NCBI GenBank assembly: GCA_015659035.1
Contig: DQNS01000060.1
Location: forward strand, 1-52,716
Direction: 5' to 3'
Origin: Acidobacteriota bacterium
GTDB lineage: Bacteria; Acidobacteriota; Vicinamibacteria; Vicinamibacterales; UBA8438
DNA length: 52,716 bases
How positions within the stretch are numbered: position 1 is the first letter of the stretch; each line of letters begins with the position of its first letter. The notes below the pieces were generated by a model that did not search any database, had not been told where the DNA came from, and saw only the letters and a program-made list of their open reading frames with translations. Of the stretch, positions 39,683-47,526 are shown one piece after another. Both the position numbers and the translations under genes were made by a program.

Positions 39683-40297
39683 TCATTCGCTTTCCAGGGC
39701 CTCGCGCAGCTTCAGGAGGCCGGTGCGGATCCGGGTCTTGACGGTGCCGGGCGGCTGTTCGAGCCGCTCGGCGATCTGCGTCTGTGTCAGTCCCTCGAAG
39801 TAGGCCAGCTCGATCGCGACACGCTGGGTCAACGGCAACGCGGCCAGCGCCACCCGCAGCCCCGACGCCGACTCCGCGGTCAGGACGCCGTGTTCGGCAC
39901 CCTGCGCGGGGTCCGGCAGATCGACGACGGCCGTGTCGTGCGGGAGTGGTGCCGAGTCAGGTTTGGCCCGTCTGGACCGGAGCCGGTCGATGGCCCGGCT
40001 GCGCGACATCATCAGCAGCCAGGACGCCACCGAGCCACGCGTCGCGTCATAGCGCTTCGCCTGGGTCCAGGCCTGGGAGAAGACCTCCTGCACCACGTCC
40101 TCCGCATCACCCTGGTCCTGGAGGACCCGCATCGCCAGACCGAACACCAAGCGGATGTGTCGGTCGTAGACCGCGGCCAGCGCCTCCGGGTTGCCCTCGG
40201 CCATCCGCTGGGCCGTCTCCCGGTCGACGACACGGTCGTCGGTCGGTGTGCGTCCCCAGCCGGCACCAGTGACGTCGATGAGAGTTCCGAGCAACAT
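39683..40297 (-). CDS. ECF sigma factor, SigK-like
   Basis: RNA polymerase sigma-70 family ECF factor of 204 residues. Region 2 spans YDRHIRLVFGLAMRVLQDQG, DAEDVVQEVFSQAWTQAKRY and MMSRSRAIDRLRSRR; region 4 is LPLTQRVAIELAYFEGLTQT with helix-turn-helix QIAERLEQPPGTVKTRIRTG. The pairing with an RskA-like anti-sigma points to the SigK/ECF19-type group. Targets unknown; autoregulation is usual in this group. ATG 40297 gives a normal N-terminus but a weak ribosome site; Met32 is a shorter alternative. The 540-nt upstream gap contains an inverted repeat around 40455. Confidence 0.92.
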   Translation of the reverse strand: MLLGTLIDVTGAGWGRTPTDDRVVDRETAQRMAEGNPEALAAVYDRHIRLVFGLAMRVLQDQGDAEDVVQEVFSQAWTQAKRYDATRGSVASWLLMMSRSRAIDRLRSRRAKPDSAPLPHDTAVVDLPDPAQGAEHGVLTAESASGLRVALAALPLTQRVAIELAYFEGLTQTQIAERLEQPPGTVKTRIRTGLLKLREALESE

Positions 40298-40534
40298 GCC
40301 TGGAGATGTCCGGCCCCTTCGTCCCCCCGGGCCTGACGTACGCCGTTGCCAGACCCGACCCAGCCATCAGATGTTACCCCGACCGGTCCGGCCCACGCAC
40401 GACCGGGTCGGGGCGGCCCGGTTCGGCCCGGTCCTGAGGAGCCGAGTTTCTTCGATTCGTAGTGTCCTGTAATGAAACAGGTCGAAGATGTAAGTACGAG
40501 AACGTAATCGGAGCAGGCACGTCTCAGCACCGGG

Positions 40535-40577
40535 AGCACATACTGCCGGTATTCTCCTTCGTCGCGCCTTGCCAGAC
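40535..40577 (+). repeat. ATACTGCCGG-family repeat, copy 3
   Basis: GCACATACTGCCGGTATTCT, CCTTCGTCGCGCCTTGCCAG, ACGGGCG; aligns with copies at 11350 and 39500. Immediately followed by a piece of the CTAG-bounded family, as if the two types had been fused. Confidence 0.55.
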
Positions 40578-40582
40578 GGGCG

Positions 40583-40630
40583 TGTCACCAGTCTCGGTGC
40601 CACGCTGGACTTTCACCACGGACTGCTAGG
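40583..40630 (-). repeat. CTAG-family repeat fragment
   Basis: ACCAGTCTCGGTGCCACGCT and GGACTTTCACCACGGACTGC TAG (split) match the reverse complement of 32163-32205 (GGTCTCGGTGCAACGCTGGA and CTTCCACCACGGCCTGG) with a handful of changes. Confidence 0.55.
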
Positions 40631-40680
40631 GTCCCTGGTGTGTCTGACGCGGGGCCGCCCCCGATTACCGCCAAGCAAGA

Positions 40681-40708
40681 TGTCGCCCGTATGGGGCAAA
40701 AGGCGACA
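40681..40708 (+). promoter_or_regulatory. Perfect 7-bp hairpin upstream of cupredoxin gene
   Basis: TGTCGCC (40681-40687) and GGCGACA (40702-40708) flank a 14-nt loop that contains GGGGCAAAA. It lies about 130 nt before the start codon, so it could be in a long leader or overlap the promoter. It does not match a riboswitch class I recognise. Confidence 0.35.
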
Positions 40709-40839
40709 CGTTCCCCCCACAACACATTCGACCCGAGACCGCAGTAGGATACGGATGTAACACTGGGGCGGATCCCGGTCCAACGACCGGGTTGTTGTCC
40801 GACGGGTCAGGACACGGTCGAGGTCTTAGGAGTAGCACG

Positions 40840-41223
40840 ATGCGATGCCGATGGACCGGCGCCCTGCTCGTCGCTCTGAGCGTCGTGGCGTGCGCCGGTG
40901 ACAGCCCTACGGCCCCGACGGGACCCACCGACGACTCGACCAACGTCGTGACGATCACCGCATCCGGTGTGAGCCCACGGAAGATTCAGATCCGCGTCGG
41001 CGAACGGGTGCTGTTCATCAACAACGACAGCGTGGTTCACGAGATGTCGTCCGACCTGCACCCGTCACATCTCGCGTGCCCGGTCATCAACCTGGTCGGC
41101 AGCATCTCACCAGGTCAGAGCAAGGAGACCGGTAACTTCGTCACGGTGCAGACCTGCACGTATCATGACCACCTCGACGCGCAGAACCCCGGCCTGCTCG
41201 GCAGCATCGTCATCATGGAGTAA
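40840..41223 (+). CDS. Cupredoxin-like lipoprotein
   Basis: 127-residue exported plastocyanin-like protein. The leader ends LSVVAC, a good lipobox, giving a membrane-anchored periplasmic protein. The domain has VTITASGVSPRKIQIRVGER, typical of cupredoxins, with candidate type-1 copper ligands His in SVVHEMSSD and Cys/His in VQTCTYHDHLD; ending LLGSIVIME. Likely a one-electron carrier or copper-binding protein. TTAGGAGTAGC precedes the ATG. The next gene starts 3 nt after its stop, so the two form an operon and may act together, although a HAD enzyme is not a usual cupredoxin partner. Confidence 0.85.
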   Translation: MRCRWTGALLVALSVVACAGDSPTAPTGPTDDSTNVVTITASGVSPRKIQIRVGERVLFINNDSVVHEMSSDLHPSHLACPVINLVGSISPGQSKETGNFVTVQTCTYHDHLDAQNPGLLGSIVIME

Positions 41224-41226
41224 ACC

Positions 41227-42057
41227 ATGACCACATCTATCCTCGTCTCCAGCTTACGGTCTCGCGGGACCCTGACCGCGATCGCGCTTGTCGGCTTGAT
41301 CGTGGCGGCGTCCGGTTCGTCCCCTCGCGCGCAGCCGGACCCGGGCCGGCTCGCGATGGTGAAGGCGATGACGTTCGACGTGTTCGGGACGGTGGTCGAC
41401 TGGCGGTCGTCGATCATCCGGGAAGGCGAGCAGCTCACCGTGCGAACCGGGATCGAGGTCGACTGGCCCCGGTTCGCCGACGCGTGGCGGGCCGGGTACG
41501 GCCCGGCGATGCGTCGGGTGCGAAGCGGCGAGCTGCCCTGGACTCGCATCGACGACCTGCACCGGATGATCCTCGACGGGCTGATCCCGGAATTCGGTTT
41601 GACCGCCCTTGATGAGGCGGCACGAGACGATCTCAACCGCGTCTGGCACCGGCTGTCACCCTGGCCCGACACGGTGTCCGGTCTCACACGGCTGCGCACC
41701 CGCTACGTGCTGGCGTCGCTGTCGAACGGGAACGTGGCGCTGCTGGTGAACATGGCCAAACACAGCGGGTTGCCATGGGACGCCGTCCTCTCGGCCGAGC
41801 TCGCGCACCAGTACAAGCCGGACCCGGAGGTGTATCTGACGGCTGCCGACCTGCTCGGGCTCGAGCCGGAACAGGTCATGATGGTGGCGGCGCACAAAGG
41901 CGATCTGCGGGCGGCCGCGGCGCTCGGGTTCAAGACCGCCTATGTGCCGAGACCGCTGGAGTACGGTCCCGACCGCGAGATCGACACGACACCGGACCCG
42001 TCGTTCGACGTCAACGCCACCGATTTCAACGACCTCGCCGACCGACTCGGGCTATAG
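41227..42057 (+). CDS. HAD-superfamily hydrolase, haloacid-dehalogenase type II-like, exported
   Basis: 276 residues. It starts with an N-terminal leader (TLTAIALVGLIVAASGSSPR, then AQP) that looks like a signal peptide or anchor, unusual for this family. The HAD core shows motif I MTFDVFGTVVDW (nucleophile Asp), motif II SLSNGNVALL, motif III Lys in HQYKPDPEVYLTAADLLGL and motif IV AAHKGDLRAAAALGF. True L-2-haloacid dehalogenases have SSNxxD where this protein has AAHKGD, so dehalogenase activity is doubtful; a phosphatase-like activity is possible. It follows the cupredoxin gene by 3 nt. Its stop overlaps the stop of the convergent pilin gene in CTATAG. Confidence 0.82.
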   Translation: MTTSILVSSLRSRGTLTAIALVGLIVAASGSSPRAQPDPGRLAMVKAMTFDVFGTVVDWRSSIIREGEQLTVRTGIEVDWPRFADAWRAGYGPAMRRVRSGELPWTRIDDLHRMILDGLIPEFGLTALDEAARDDLNRVWHRLSPWPDTVSGLTRLRTRYVLASLSNGNVALLVNMAKHSGLPWDAVLSAELAHQYKPDPEVYLTAADLLGLEPEQVMMVAAHKGDLRAAAALGFKTAYVPRPLEYGPDREIDTTPDPSFDVNATDFNDLADRLGL

Positions 42058-43437
42058 CACTCGCCAGGACCCCACCCCGAAGCTGGTGCCGCCGAGCGTG
42101 CCGTTATTGGTGATGCTGGCGTTGTCACCGATGCGGTTGCTGGTGACCAGGCTGCTGACATCGGCCGCGTCCTCGATGACGACCGAGCCGCGCAGCGAGA
42201 CGTTTCCGGCGAGAAAGATCTGTTCCCGGACCAGCACTTGGGCCTCGGCACCGACCTGGCCCTTGCCCCCGGTGAAGTGCAGATCCTGATCGGTGATGAA
42301 CAGCAGGCCCGGGCTGTCCGCCTCGATCGTGCCGTTACCGCTGATGTCGATGTTGCCCTCGGCGATTAGCGTCAGGTTCCATGGGTTGCCGGCCGTACCG
42401 ATATTGCCGGTGATCTCCAGGTCTGTCTCCGCGTAGAAGGTCCGGTTGTCGGCATTGGCCCCAAGCGACGTGGCCCGCCACCCGGCCCCGCCCGCGAAGA
42501 CCCACGTATAGCCGGCGTCCTCGCAGGCGTCGGCGTCGACCGAGGCGTCGCAGATGAGGATCCCGCCGAGGTCGGTCATGGTGCCGCCCGCCGTGAGCAC
42601 CAGGTCGGCCAGGTTCCGGTAGTCGGCGGCGTGCACCTCGAGGACGGGCAGGGTCAGTGCTGTCCCGCTCGTGAATCCCCCGATCGTCGGGTTCCCCGTT
42701 TCCGTGTATCCTCCGCTGGCGGTTGCGTTGCCGTCGATGTCGGGGCTGCCACCCACCTGAAGGGCGCTGTTCGAGTGCACGCTGCCGTTCGTACCCAGCA
42801 CGCTCGGGTTGCCCTGCACCGTCAGGTCGCCGTTGCTGACGATGGCAGGCGAGGTTCTCGGGACGATTGCCACCTCCACCGTCGTGCTGCTGTCGTTGAC
42901 CGCGTAGCCGGTCGCCTGGATCAGAACGCGGTTGTTGGCATCGACGGTGGGAAGGTTGTTCTCCGCGATCCGCAGCTGGTCGACCGCCTCGAGTGTCAGC
43001 CCGCGCTGGGGGTCGTCCTCATCGAACAGTCGCGCCTCGTAGGTCGCCCCGGCCGGGCCAGGCAGTGCCAGCCGGGCCGGTGGCCGGGGAATGCCCCAGT
43101 TCTCGAGACTGCCGTTGTCGGCGTCGCTGGCCACCGTGCCGCTCTGGGTGTCCGGGCCTAGCAGCAGACTCGTGATGGCCGCCGTCGGCGTGGCGAAGCC
43201 GTTGGCGTGCCAGCGACGCACGAAGTCCAGGGTCACGTCGACCGCGTGGTTCGCGCCGGCTTCAGCTGCCGCCTTCGCGTGGGCCGCCGTCTCGTGATTG
43301 ATCGCCATGGCCGCTTCCGTCTGCCCGCTCAGCCACAGCGCGGTGGTTGCGGCGCCGACGATCATCAACAGCAACAGCGTGCCGACGAGAGCGAACCCTC
43401 GCTCGCCAGCGGTCGATCGGCTGCAAGCGGCACCCAT
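42052..43437 (-). CDS. PilX-like minor pilin with repetitive C-terminal region
   Basis: 461 residues. It opens with a prepilin-like N-terminus: GERGFALVGTLLLLMIVGAA TT (split), a PilX_N-type hydrophobic helix lacking the usual Glu at position 5, followed by QTEAAMAINHETAAHAKAAA. The C-terminal two thirds is rich in short Gly/Asn/Thr turns (LTVQGNPSVLGTNGSVHSNS, GNATASGGYTETGNPTIGG, LEITGNIGTAGNPWNLTLIA EGNIDISGNG split), reminiscent of bactofilin-like or polymer-forming parallel beta repeats. I start at ATG 43437 (GTGAGGACCACGCC upstream). Last gene of the minor-pilin operon fimT-pilV-pilW-pilX. Expected to prime or cap a type IV pilus or pseudopilus. Confidence 0.78.
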   Translation of the reverse strand: MGAACSRSTAGERGFALVGTLLLLMIVGAATTALWLSGQTEAAMAINHETAAHAKAAAEAGANHAVDVTLDFVRRWHANGFATPTAAITSLLLGPDTQSGTVASDADNGSLENWGIPRPPARLALPGPAGATYEARLFDEDDPQRGLTLEAVDQLRIAENNLPTVDANNRVLIQATGYAVNDSSTTVEVAIVPRTSPAIVSNGDLTVQGNPSVLGTNGSVHSNSALQVGGSPDIDGNATASGGYTETGNPTIGGFTSGTALTLPVLEVHAADYRNLADLVLTAGGTMTDLGGILICDASVDADACEDAGYTWVFAGGAGWRATSLGANADNRTFYAETDLEITGNIGTAGNPWNLTLIAEGNIDISGNGTIEADSPGLLFITDQDLHFTGGKGQVGAEAQVLVREQIFLAGNVSLRGSVVIEDAADVSSLVTSNRIGDNASITNNGTLGGTSFGVGSWRVL

Positions 43438-43447
43438 GGCGTGGTCC

Positions 43448-44134
43448 TCACCGGGTTCGCACACGCACGTCCGTGGTCAGTGTCACGCTGTCCGATGCGC
43501 CGCGTGCCCGATTCGCGGTCGGAGTCTCCCCGGTGACGAGGACCTTGACGAAGGCCACCGCGGCCGCGACCGTCGTCGGTGCGCGGTTGGCGTCCAGGTA
43601 GGTGAACCGCAGGGCGGTGATCACGCCGTCGGTCATCGGTGTCGGGTTGCCGCCGACGTTGTTGTCGAGCAGGGTGATCGTCCGTGCCGACGGGTCGTGT
43701 GCGATCGTGACGTCCTCTCCGGCCTCGTCACAGGCACCGGCGGCACCGCCCAGCAGCCCGTTTGGCGGGTTGATGTCCGCCTGCAACCGAATGTCATCCA
43801 TCAGACCATTGCCGTTGGGGTCCAGCCGAAGCGCTTCGAACCGGACACCGGCGACCGGGCAGTTCGTCGTGGCAATGCCGTAGGGGTTGCTACCGGTCGT
43901 GCGCAGCGTGGTCTCGATCCACTCCAGGGCGAAGCGAGTCTCGTCCTGGAGCAGCGCGCCGTCGAGCTGTGCGGAGAATCCGCGTGACAGCTGTTCGGTC
44001 ACCGCCAAGGCTGCGCCCATCATGGTCACCGTGATCAGCATCGTGACGAGCAACTCGGCCACCGTGAACCCTCGCGGGTCCCGGCAGCCGGGTGCCCGGC
44101 GCGATGGTCGGCAGTCGTAGCGGTGCGTTACCAC
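43448..44134 (-). CDS. PilW-like minor pilin
   Basis: 228 residues. The type III (prepilin) signal is PRGFTVAELLVTMLITVTMM, with cleavage between Gly and Phe and Glu at position 5 of the mature protein. The soluble part includes LQDETRFALEWIETTLRTTG, a PilW-like helix, and a beta-rich domain with LNGNGLMDD-like Asp/Asn loops (LDPNGNGLMDDIRLQ), possibly calcium-binding. The GTG at 44134 overlaps the pilV stop by a few bases, indicating translational coupling. A minor pilin that should join the initiation complex with PilV, PilX and FimT. Confidence 0.85.
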   Translation of the reverse strand: MVTHRYDCRPSRRAPGCRDPRGFTVAELLVTMLITVTMMGAALAVTEQLSRGFSAQLDGALLQDETRFALEWIETTLRTTGSNPYGIATTNCPVAGVRFEALRLDPNGNGLMDDIRLQADINPPNGLLGGAAGACDEAGEDVTIAHDPSARTITLLDNNVGGNPTPMTDGVITALRFTYLDANRAPTTVAAAVAFVKVLVTGETPTANRARGASDSVTLTTDVRVRTR

Positions 44135-44550
44135 TGGCGTATCAGGGTCGTGATCTCGACGTCCTTGGCCATCCGCAGGTCGGTCCGCGTCGGCACCAGC
44201 CGGATCGTGACGAGACGGGTGGTGGCCGTCGGTCCCGCCGCGACCCGCCAGCGGCGGGTGTAGGACTGGGTCGGCCGGTCGAAGTAGCTCGTCACGTTCT
44301 GCTCCAGCGGGTCCGGCGCCACACCGGAGATCTGCACGCTAGGGTCGGTCCCGAAGTTGGCCTTGATCAACTCTTCGACCTTGGCCTGCGCCAGGCGTGT
44401 CGCGTCGGTGGTCTCGCGCGCGAGCATGTGCGTGTGCGTCGTGATCGCCAGGAGCTGTGCCGAGCCCAGCAACCCGACGGTCAGGATCCCGACCGCGATC
44501 AGCACCTCCATCAGCCCCATGCCGTCCTCACGGCACCATGCGCCGCGCAT
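44128..44550 (-). CDS. PilV-like minor pilin
   Basis: 140 residues, with prepilin signal REDGMGLMEVLIAVGILTVG: the residue after the cleavage Gly is Met instead of Phe, and Glu5 is present. The LLGSAQLLAITTHTHMLARE and AQAKVEELIKANFG blocks are typical PilV. I take ATG 44550 because it lies 2 nt after the fimT stop and gives a short basic leader. The long open frame upstream runs through fimT in another phase and is not real. C-terminus DVEITTLIRQW. Confidence 0.85.
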   Translation of the reverse strand: MRGAWCREDGMGLMEVLIAVGILTVGLLGSAQLLAITTHTHMLARETTDATRLAQAKVEELIKANFGTDPSVQISGVAPDPLEQNVTSYFDRPTQSYTRRWRVAAGPTATTRLVTIRLVPTRTDLRMAKDVEITTLIRQW

Positions 44551-44552
44551 TG

Positions 44553-45074
44553 CTACGAGCTCCTCACCCGGCCGGCGGCCGTGATCGTGATGCTTCGGGT
44601 CTCGTGGGTGTCGCTGACGACGATCGTCAGCGGGAGCCCGCCCGTCTGCGCGGTGATCCGCCCGGTCGGCGCGATATCGATGTCCGGGGTGCTCTCGAGG
44701 CTGATCCCGCCCTGGAGCACCACAACCGGCCCATCGTGATTCGGTGCCATCGCGACATCCGGGTCCGGATACGGATAGACGGCCGCCGAGCAGCGATCCG
44801 CCGCGTTGTCGATCGCCGGCGTGCCGACCAGTTGCACGATCCGCAGCTGTCCGGGTGCTGGGCAGTTGAACCGCACACGCATCGTTTCGTTCGCGGTCAC
44901 GGCGCGCAGCCGTGCGGACCGGACCTGGGCGGCGACGGTGCGTGTCGCCGATTCGAGCTGATACCGGCGGAAGGCGGTCGTGGTGCCGAGCAGCGCGGAC
45001 ACGGCCATGACAGAGATGATCAGCACCACCAACATTACTTCGACAAGACTGAAGGCCCGTTCTGACGCAAGCAT
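44553..45074 (-). CDS. FimT/GspH-like minor pilin
   Basis: 173 residues. Prepilin signal SERAFSLVEVMLVVLIISVM; Ala replaces the usual Gly before the cleavage site, which prepilin peptidases tolerate, and Glu5 is present. GspH-type features follow: LESATRTVAAQVRSARLRAV, RVRFNCPAPGQLRIV, and a C-terminal SITITAAGRVRSS, the common TGRVR-like ending. First gene of the fimT-pilV-pilW-pilX operon. ATG 45074 gives a normal short leader; an in-frame GTG at 45128 would add 18 residues. The probable control region is the 176-nt gap upstream. Confidence 0.85.
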   Translation of the reverse strand: MLASERAFSLVEVMLVVLIISVMAVSALLGTTTAFRRYQLESATRTVAAQVRSARLRAVTANETMRVRFNCPAPGQLRIVQLVGTPAIDNAADRCSAAVYPYPDPDVAMAPNHDGPVVVLQGGISLESTPDIDIAPTGRITAQTGGLPLTIVVSDTHETRSITITAAGRVRSS

Positions 45075-45201
45075 GTCTGCTCTCACTTCCTGGAGGCGAC
45101 GGCCGGGGGGCACACGTTGAGAGAGCACAGGTCATGCCAGGACCAAGCACTGGCCCCTGATCCCAAGGAATCAACACGTTGCGCGGGGTGTGGAATCGTA
45201 C

Positions 45202-45215
45202 CGACAGATCTGTCG
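45202..45215. promoter_or_regulatory. 14-bp perfect palindrome upstream of the minor-pilin operon
   Basis: CGACAGATCTGTCG is self-complementary and lies about 130 nt upstream of fimT. It shares the 10-bp core ACAGATCTGT with the palindrome at 30039. The adjoining GTTACTGTTCCGTAATGAGA (about 45215-45234) is similar to the inverted-repeat region near 40458. Confidence 0.45.
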
Positions 45216-45250
45216 TTACTGTTCCGTAATGAGAACGCCAATACCGTGTG

Positions 45251-46648
45251 TCAGGAGCTGGCGTTACCGCGGCCGGGCGGTGTGGGGGCGTCGGTCGGTA
45301 GGTCGTCGGCCGGTTCCTGCGTCTCGAGCCAGTCGCGGACACGGTCGAGCACAGTCGCGATGGCCGCGCGTTGTCGCTTGAGACTGGCCCGCGTACGGAG
45401 CGGCGTCTGCCGGCTGGCCAGAAATGCGCGGACCAGCTTCAGCACCGACGCTTCCCGCTCGAAGGCGGCGAGGCCGACAAGGGCCCCGATGGGGAGCACC
45501 ACGGCCACCCCGATGCCGATGCCAGCGCCGAGCCACAGACCGACCATCGTTGCCAGCATCGCGATCCAGGTGCCATAGACCAGCACGCCCCAGACCACCT
45601 GCCAACTGGCGCGGCTCTGCAGGTCGGGAGCCCGGCGGCTGATCGCCCACGTCAACCAGTACGCCGGAGCGAAGCAGAACACGCCGAGGAGCGCGAGTGG
45701 GGCGAGCACCAGCGCCCGGGTGCCCTCGCGGAGCAGGAACTGCGCCACCTGACCAGCGGGCATCCGCCGGTCGAGGTCGCTTTCCCGTAGACCGAACGCC
45801 TTCAGCTGGTCGTCATAGAGCCGCAGGTCGGTGAGGAGGGCGTTGTATTGCACCGGATCGTTCGCGCGCAGCCGCTCCATGCCGCCGGCGATCAACCGCC
45901 GCCGGCGTACCCGTTCGGCCGGGTCTCGAGAGACGCCACGCGCGGCGGCATACAGCCGGTCGATCCGGTCGACGAGCGGCAGATCGGTACGAGGCTCCGC
46001 CTCGACCATCTGCGCGCGGAGCCTGTCGGCGATCCGGTCGGTCAGCAGTTGAGTGGCGTCCTTCGGGTCCTGCCTGAACCCCTGGACGAGATCCGCACCG
46101 TCGAACGGCCGACCGAACATGGCGATCACCCGTGATCGGAACATCGGCAGTCGGTCGAAGTTGAGCCCCACCGGGATGATGGTCACCGGGTGCCCGGCGG
46201 CGGCGCTGGTCAAGGCCATCCGCGCGGCGCCGTTCCGCAACTGTTCCAGGTGGCCGCTGACATGACTGATGCCCTCGGGAAACAGACAGATCGCATGGCC
46301 GTTCGCCAGCGCCCGTTGCACCGCCGCGAACATCTCGACGTTGCGTGAGGTGTCGACATCCGGGTCGATCTTGCGATAGACCGGAATCGCACCGGACCCG
46401 CGGATGAGCGGGCTCAGGAACTGTCCATGGAACAGTGTGGACTTTGCGAGAAATCGGACCGGCCGCCCCGCCGTCGCCTGGACGAGCGAGGGGTCGAGCA
46501 GGGTGTTCGGATGGTTGGCGACGAGCAGCAGCGCCCCGTCCGGTAGCGGCGGGCCGACCCGCTCGACGCGGTAGAAAACCCGCACCGCCACGCTCACGAG
46601 CTTCCACAGGACGCGGCTGCCGGCGTGCGCGCTATCCGGCTCGGTCAT
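45251..46648 (-). CDS. Membrane acyltransferase (PlsC/GPAT-like)
   Basis: 465-residue lysophosphatidate/glycerol-3-phosphate acyltransferase-like protein for phospholipid synthesis. Motif I is VANHPNTLLDPSLVQ, where His and Asp are five residues apart rather than the usual four, as in a subgroup with NHPN-LLDP; motif III is CLFPEGISH, and motif IV is VTIIPVGLNF. C-terminal membrane segments (LVLAPLALLGVFCFAPAYWL, VVWGVLVYGTWIAMLATMVG, LWLGAGIGIGVAVVLPIGAL) form an extra domain. ATG 46648 starts the family N-terminus. It follows the methyltransferase gene by 11 nt and may be transcribed together with it and the his genes. Substrate specificity is unresolved. Confidence 0.85.
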   Translation of the reverse strand: MTEPDSAHAGSRVLWKLVSVAVRVFYRVERVGPPLPDGALLLVANHPNTLLDPSLVQATAGRPVRFLAKSTLFHGQFLSPLIRGSGAIPVYRKIDPDVDTSRNVEMFAAVQRALANGHAICLFPEGISHVSGHLEQLRNGAARMALTSAAAGHPVTIIPVGLNFDRLPMFRSRVIAMFGRPFDGADLVQGFRQDPKDATQLLTDRIADRLRAQMVEAEPRTDLPLVDRIDRLYAAARGVSRDPAERVRRRRLIAGGMERLRANDPVQYNALLTDLRLYDDQLKAFGLRESDLDRRMPAGQVAQFLLREGTRALVLAPLALLGVFCFAPAYWLTWAISRRAPDLQSRASWQVVWGVLVYGTWIAMLATMVGLWLGAGIGIGVAVVLPIGALVGLAAFEREASVLKLVRAFLASRQTPLRTRASLKRQRAAIATVLDRVRDWLETQEPADDLPTDAPTPPGRGNASS

Positions 46649-46659
46649 GGATCGGACCC

Positions 46660-47409
46660 CTACCCGGGTCGGGTTGCGGCAAACCGCAGACGGACGTAGT
46701 CGACTATCCAGACACCGTCGGCGTTGCGGATCCGGGGTTCGAGTGTCGCCCGGACCTCCTCGAGGAGCGACCCTCGTTCGTCGTCCGGCACGGCCGCCAG
46801 AAACGGTTGCGCGAACAACCGGAGCCAGTGCGTGACGTCGCCCGGCAGCGGCGTCGGGCGTGGAAACAGCTGGATCGAGTCGACCAAGAACCCACCCGCC
46901 TCGAGCTGGTTCCGATACTGAGCGGCGGTCGGAAAGTACCACGGGTCCACCGTGGCGACGTCGATGTCCCGGGCACCCAGTGCGTCGCAGAACGCCTCAC
47001 GGATCGAGGCGACGGACCCTGAGCCGCCGAGCTCCCCGACGAATCGTCCACCCGGTTTCAGCGCGCGCCAGACACCGGCGATGACCCGCTCGGCGTCCCC
47101 GATCCAGTGGAGCACGGCGTTGCTGAACACGGCGTCGAACTCCGTCTGGAACTCGAGCTCGCGGGCGTCGGTGATCCGTGCGTCCAGGCCGCGCTCGAGC
47201 GCCGCCCAGACCTGTTCGGGGCTGCTGTCGATCGCGACCACCACGGCGCCCGCGGTCCGCAACCGTTCGGTCAGCGCGCCGTCGCCGCACCCGATGTCCA
47301 GAATACGATCGCCCGGCCGCGGCGCGAGCAGGTCGGCGACCGGCTCGCCCAGCTCGGAGACGAACCGGGCGTGTGCCGCGTAGGCGTCCGGGTCCCAGCG
47401 TTGGGTCAT
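46660..47409 (-). CDS. SAM-dependent methyltransferase, trans-aconitate methyltransferase-like
   Basis: 249-residue class I methyltransferase. N-terminus MTQRWDPDAYAAHARFVSEL and motif I RILDIGCGDGALTERL (SAM site), VVAIDSSPEQV (acidic loop), FDAVFSNAVLHWI (motif IV region) and LKPGGRFVGELGG (motif V). The overall pattern, including WDPxxYxxxARFV and NAVLHWI, matches the Tam-like family. The natural substrate is not certain. It starts at ATG 47409 and is followed by the acyltransferase. A repeat cluster separates it from hisA, so it may or may not be part of the his transcript. Confidence 0.85.
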   Translation of the reverse strand: MTQRWDPDAYAAHARFVSELGEPVADLLAPRPGDRILDIGCGDGALTERLRTAGAVVVAIDSSPEQVWAALERGLDARITDARELEFQTEFDAVFSNAVLHWIGDAERVIAGVWRALKPGGRFVGELGGSGSVASIREAFCDALGARDIDVATVDPWYFPTAAQYRNQLEAGGFLVDSIQLFPRPTPLPGDVTHWLRLFAQPFLAAVPDDERGSLLEEVRATLEPRIRNADGVWIVDYVRLRFAATRPG

Positions 47410-47423
47410 GGCGTGCTCGACAA

Positions 47424-47510
47424 GACCTCCCCAAGGAGGCAGGAGACAGGAGACAGGAGACAGGAGCCGGCCTGTCCGCCGAGGCTTCGGCGAAGGCGGA
47501 AGTGTTTCGC
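47424..47510. repeat. CAGGAG-family repeat with CCGCCGAGGCTTCGGCG palindrome
   Basis: AGGAGGCAGGAGACAGGAGA in tandem (four CAGGAG units), then TGTCCGCCGAGGCTTCGGCG AAGGCGGA (47473-47500, split), an imperfect palindrome that on the plus strand translates as SAEASAKAE. A similar palindrome occurs at 50460-50487. Sits between hisA and the methyltransferase. Confidence 0.7.
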
Positions 47511-47526
47511 CCCCTTCTGGTTCAAT

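Larger units (their letters stand above)
40298..40839. other. Long divergent gap between sigma and cupredoxin genes
   Basis: 542 bp without a credible gene. From left: GC-rich DNA with GGTCGGGGCGGCCCGGTTCG, an AT-richer patch with the inverted repeat CCTGT-AATGAA-ACAGG (40461-40476) that may belong to the sigma promoter, an ATACTGCCGG-family repeat, a truncated CTAG-family segment, and a TGTCGCC/GGCGACA hairpin upstream of the cupredoxin gene. Confidence 0.55.

Noticed and set aside
40650-40839. Riboswitch upstream of the cupredoxin gene
   Set aside because: A hairpin is present, but the conserved bases of the known classes I can recall (c-di-GMP, cobalamin, glycine, TPP) are not seen.
47473-47500. 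Possible small peptide containing SAEASAKAE
   Set aside because: The phrase is the translation of a dispersed palindromic repeat, not of a conserved gene.
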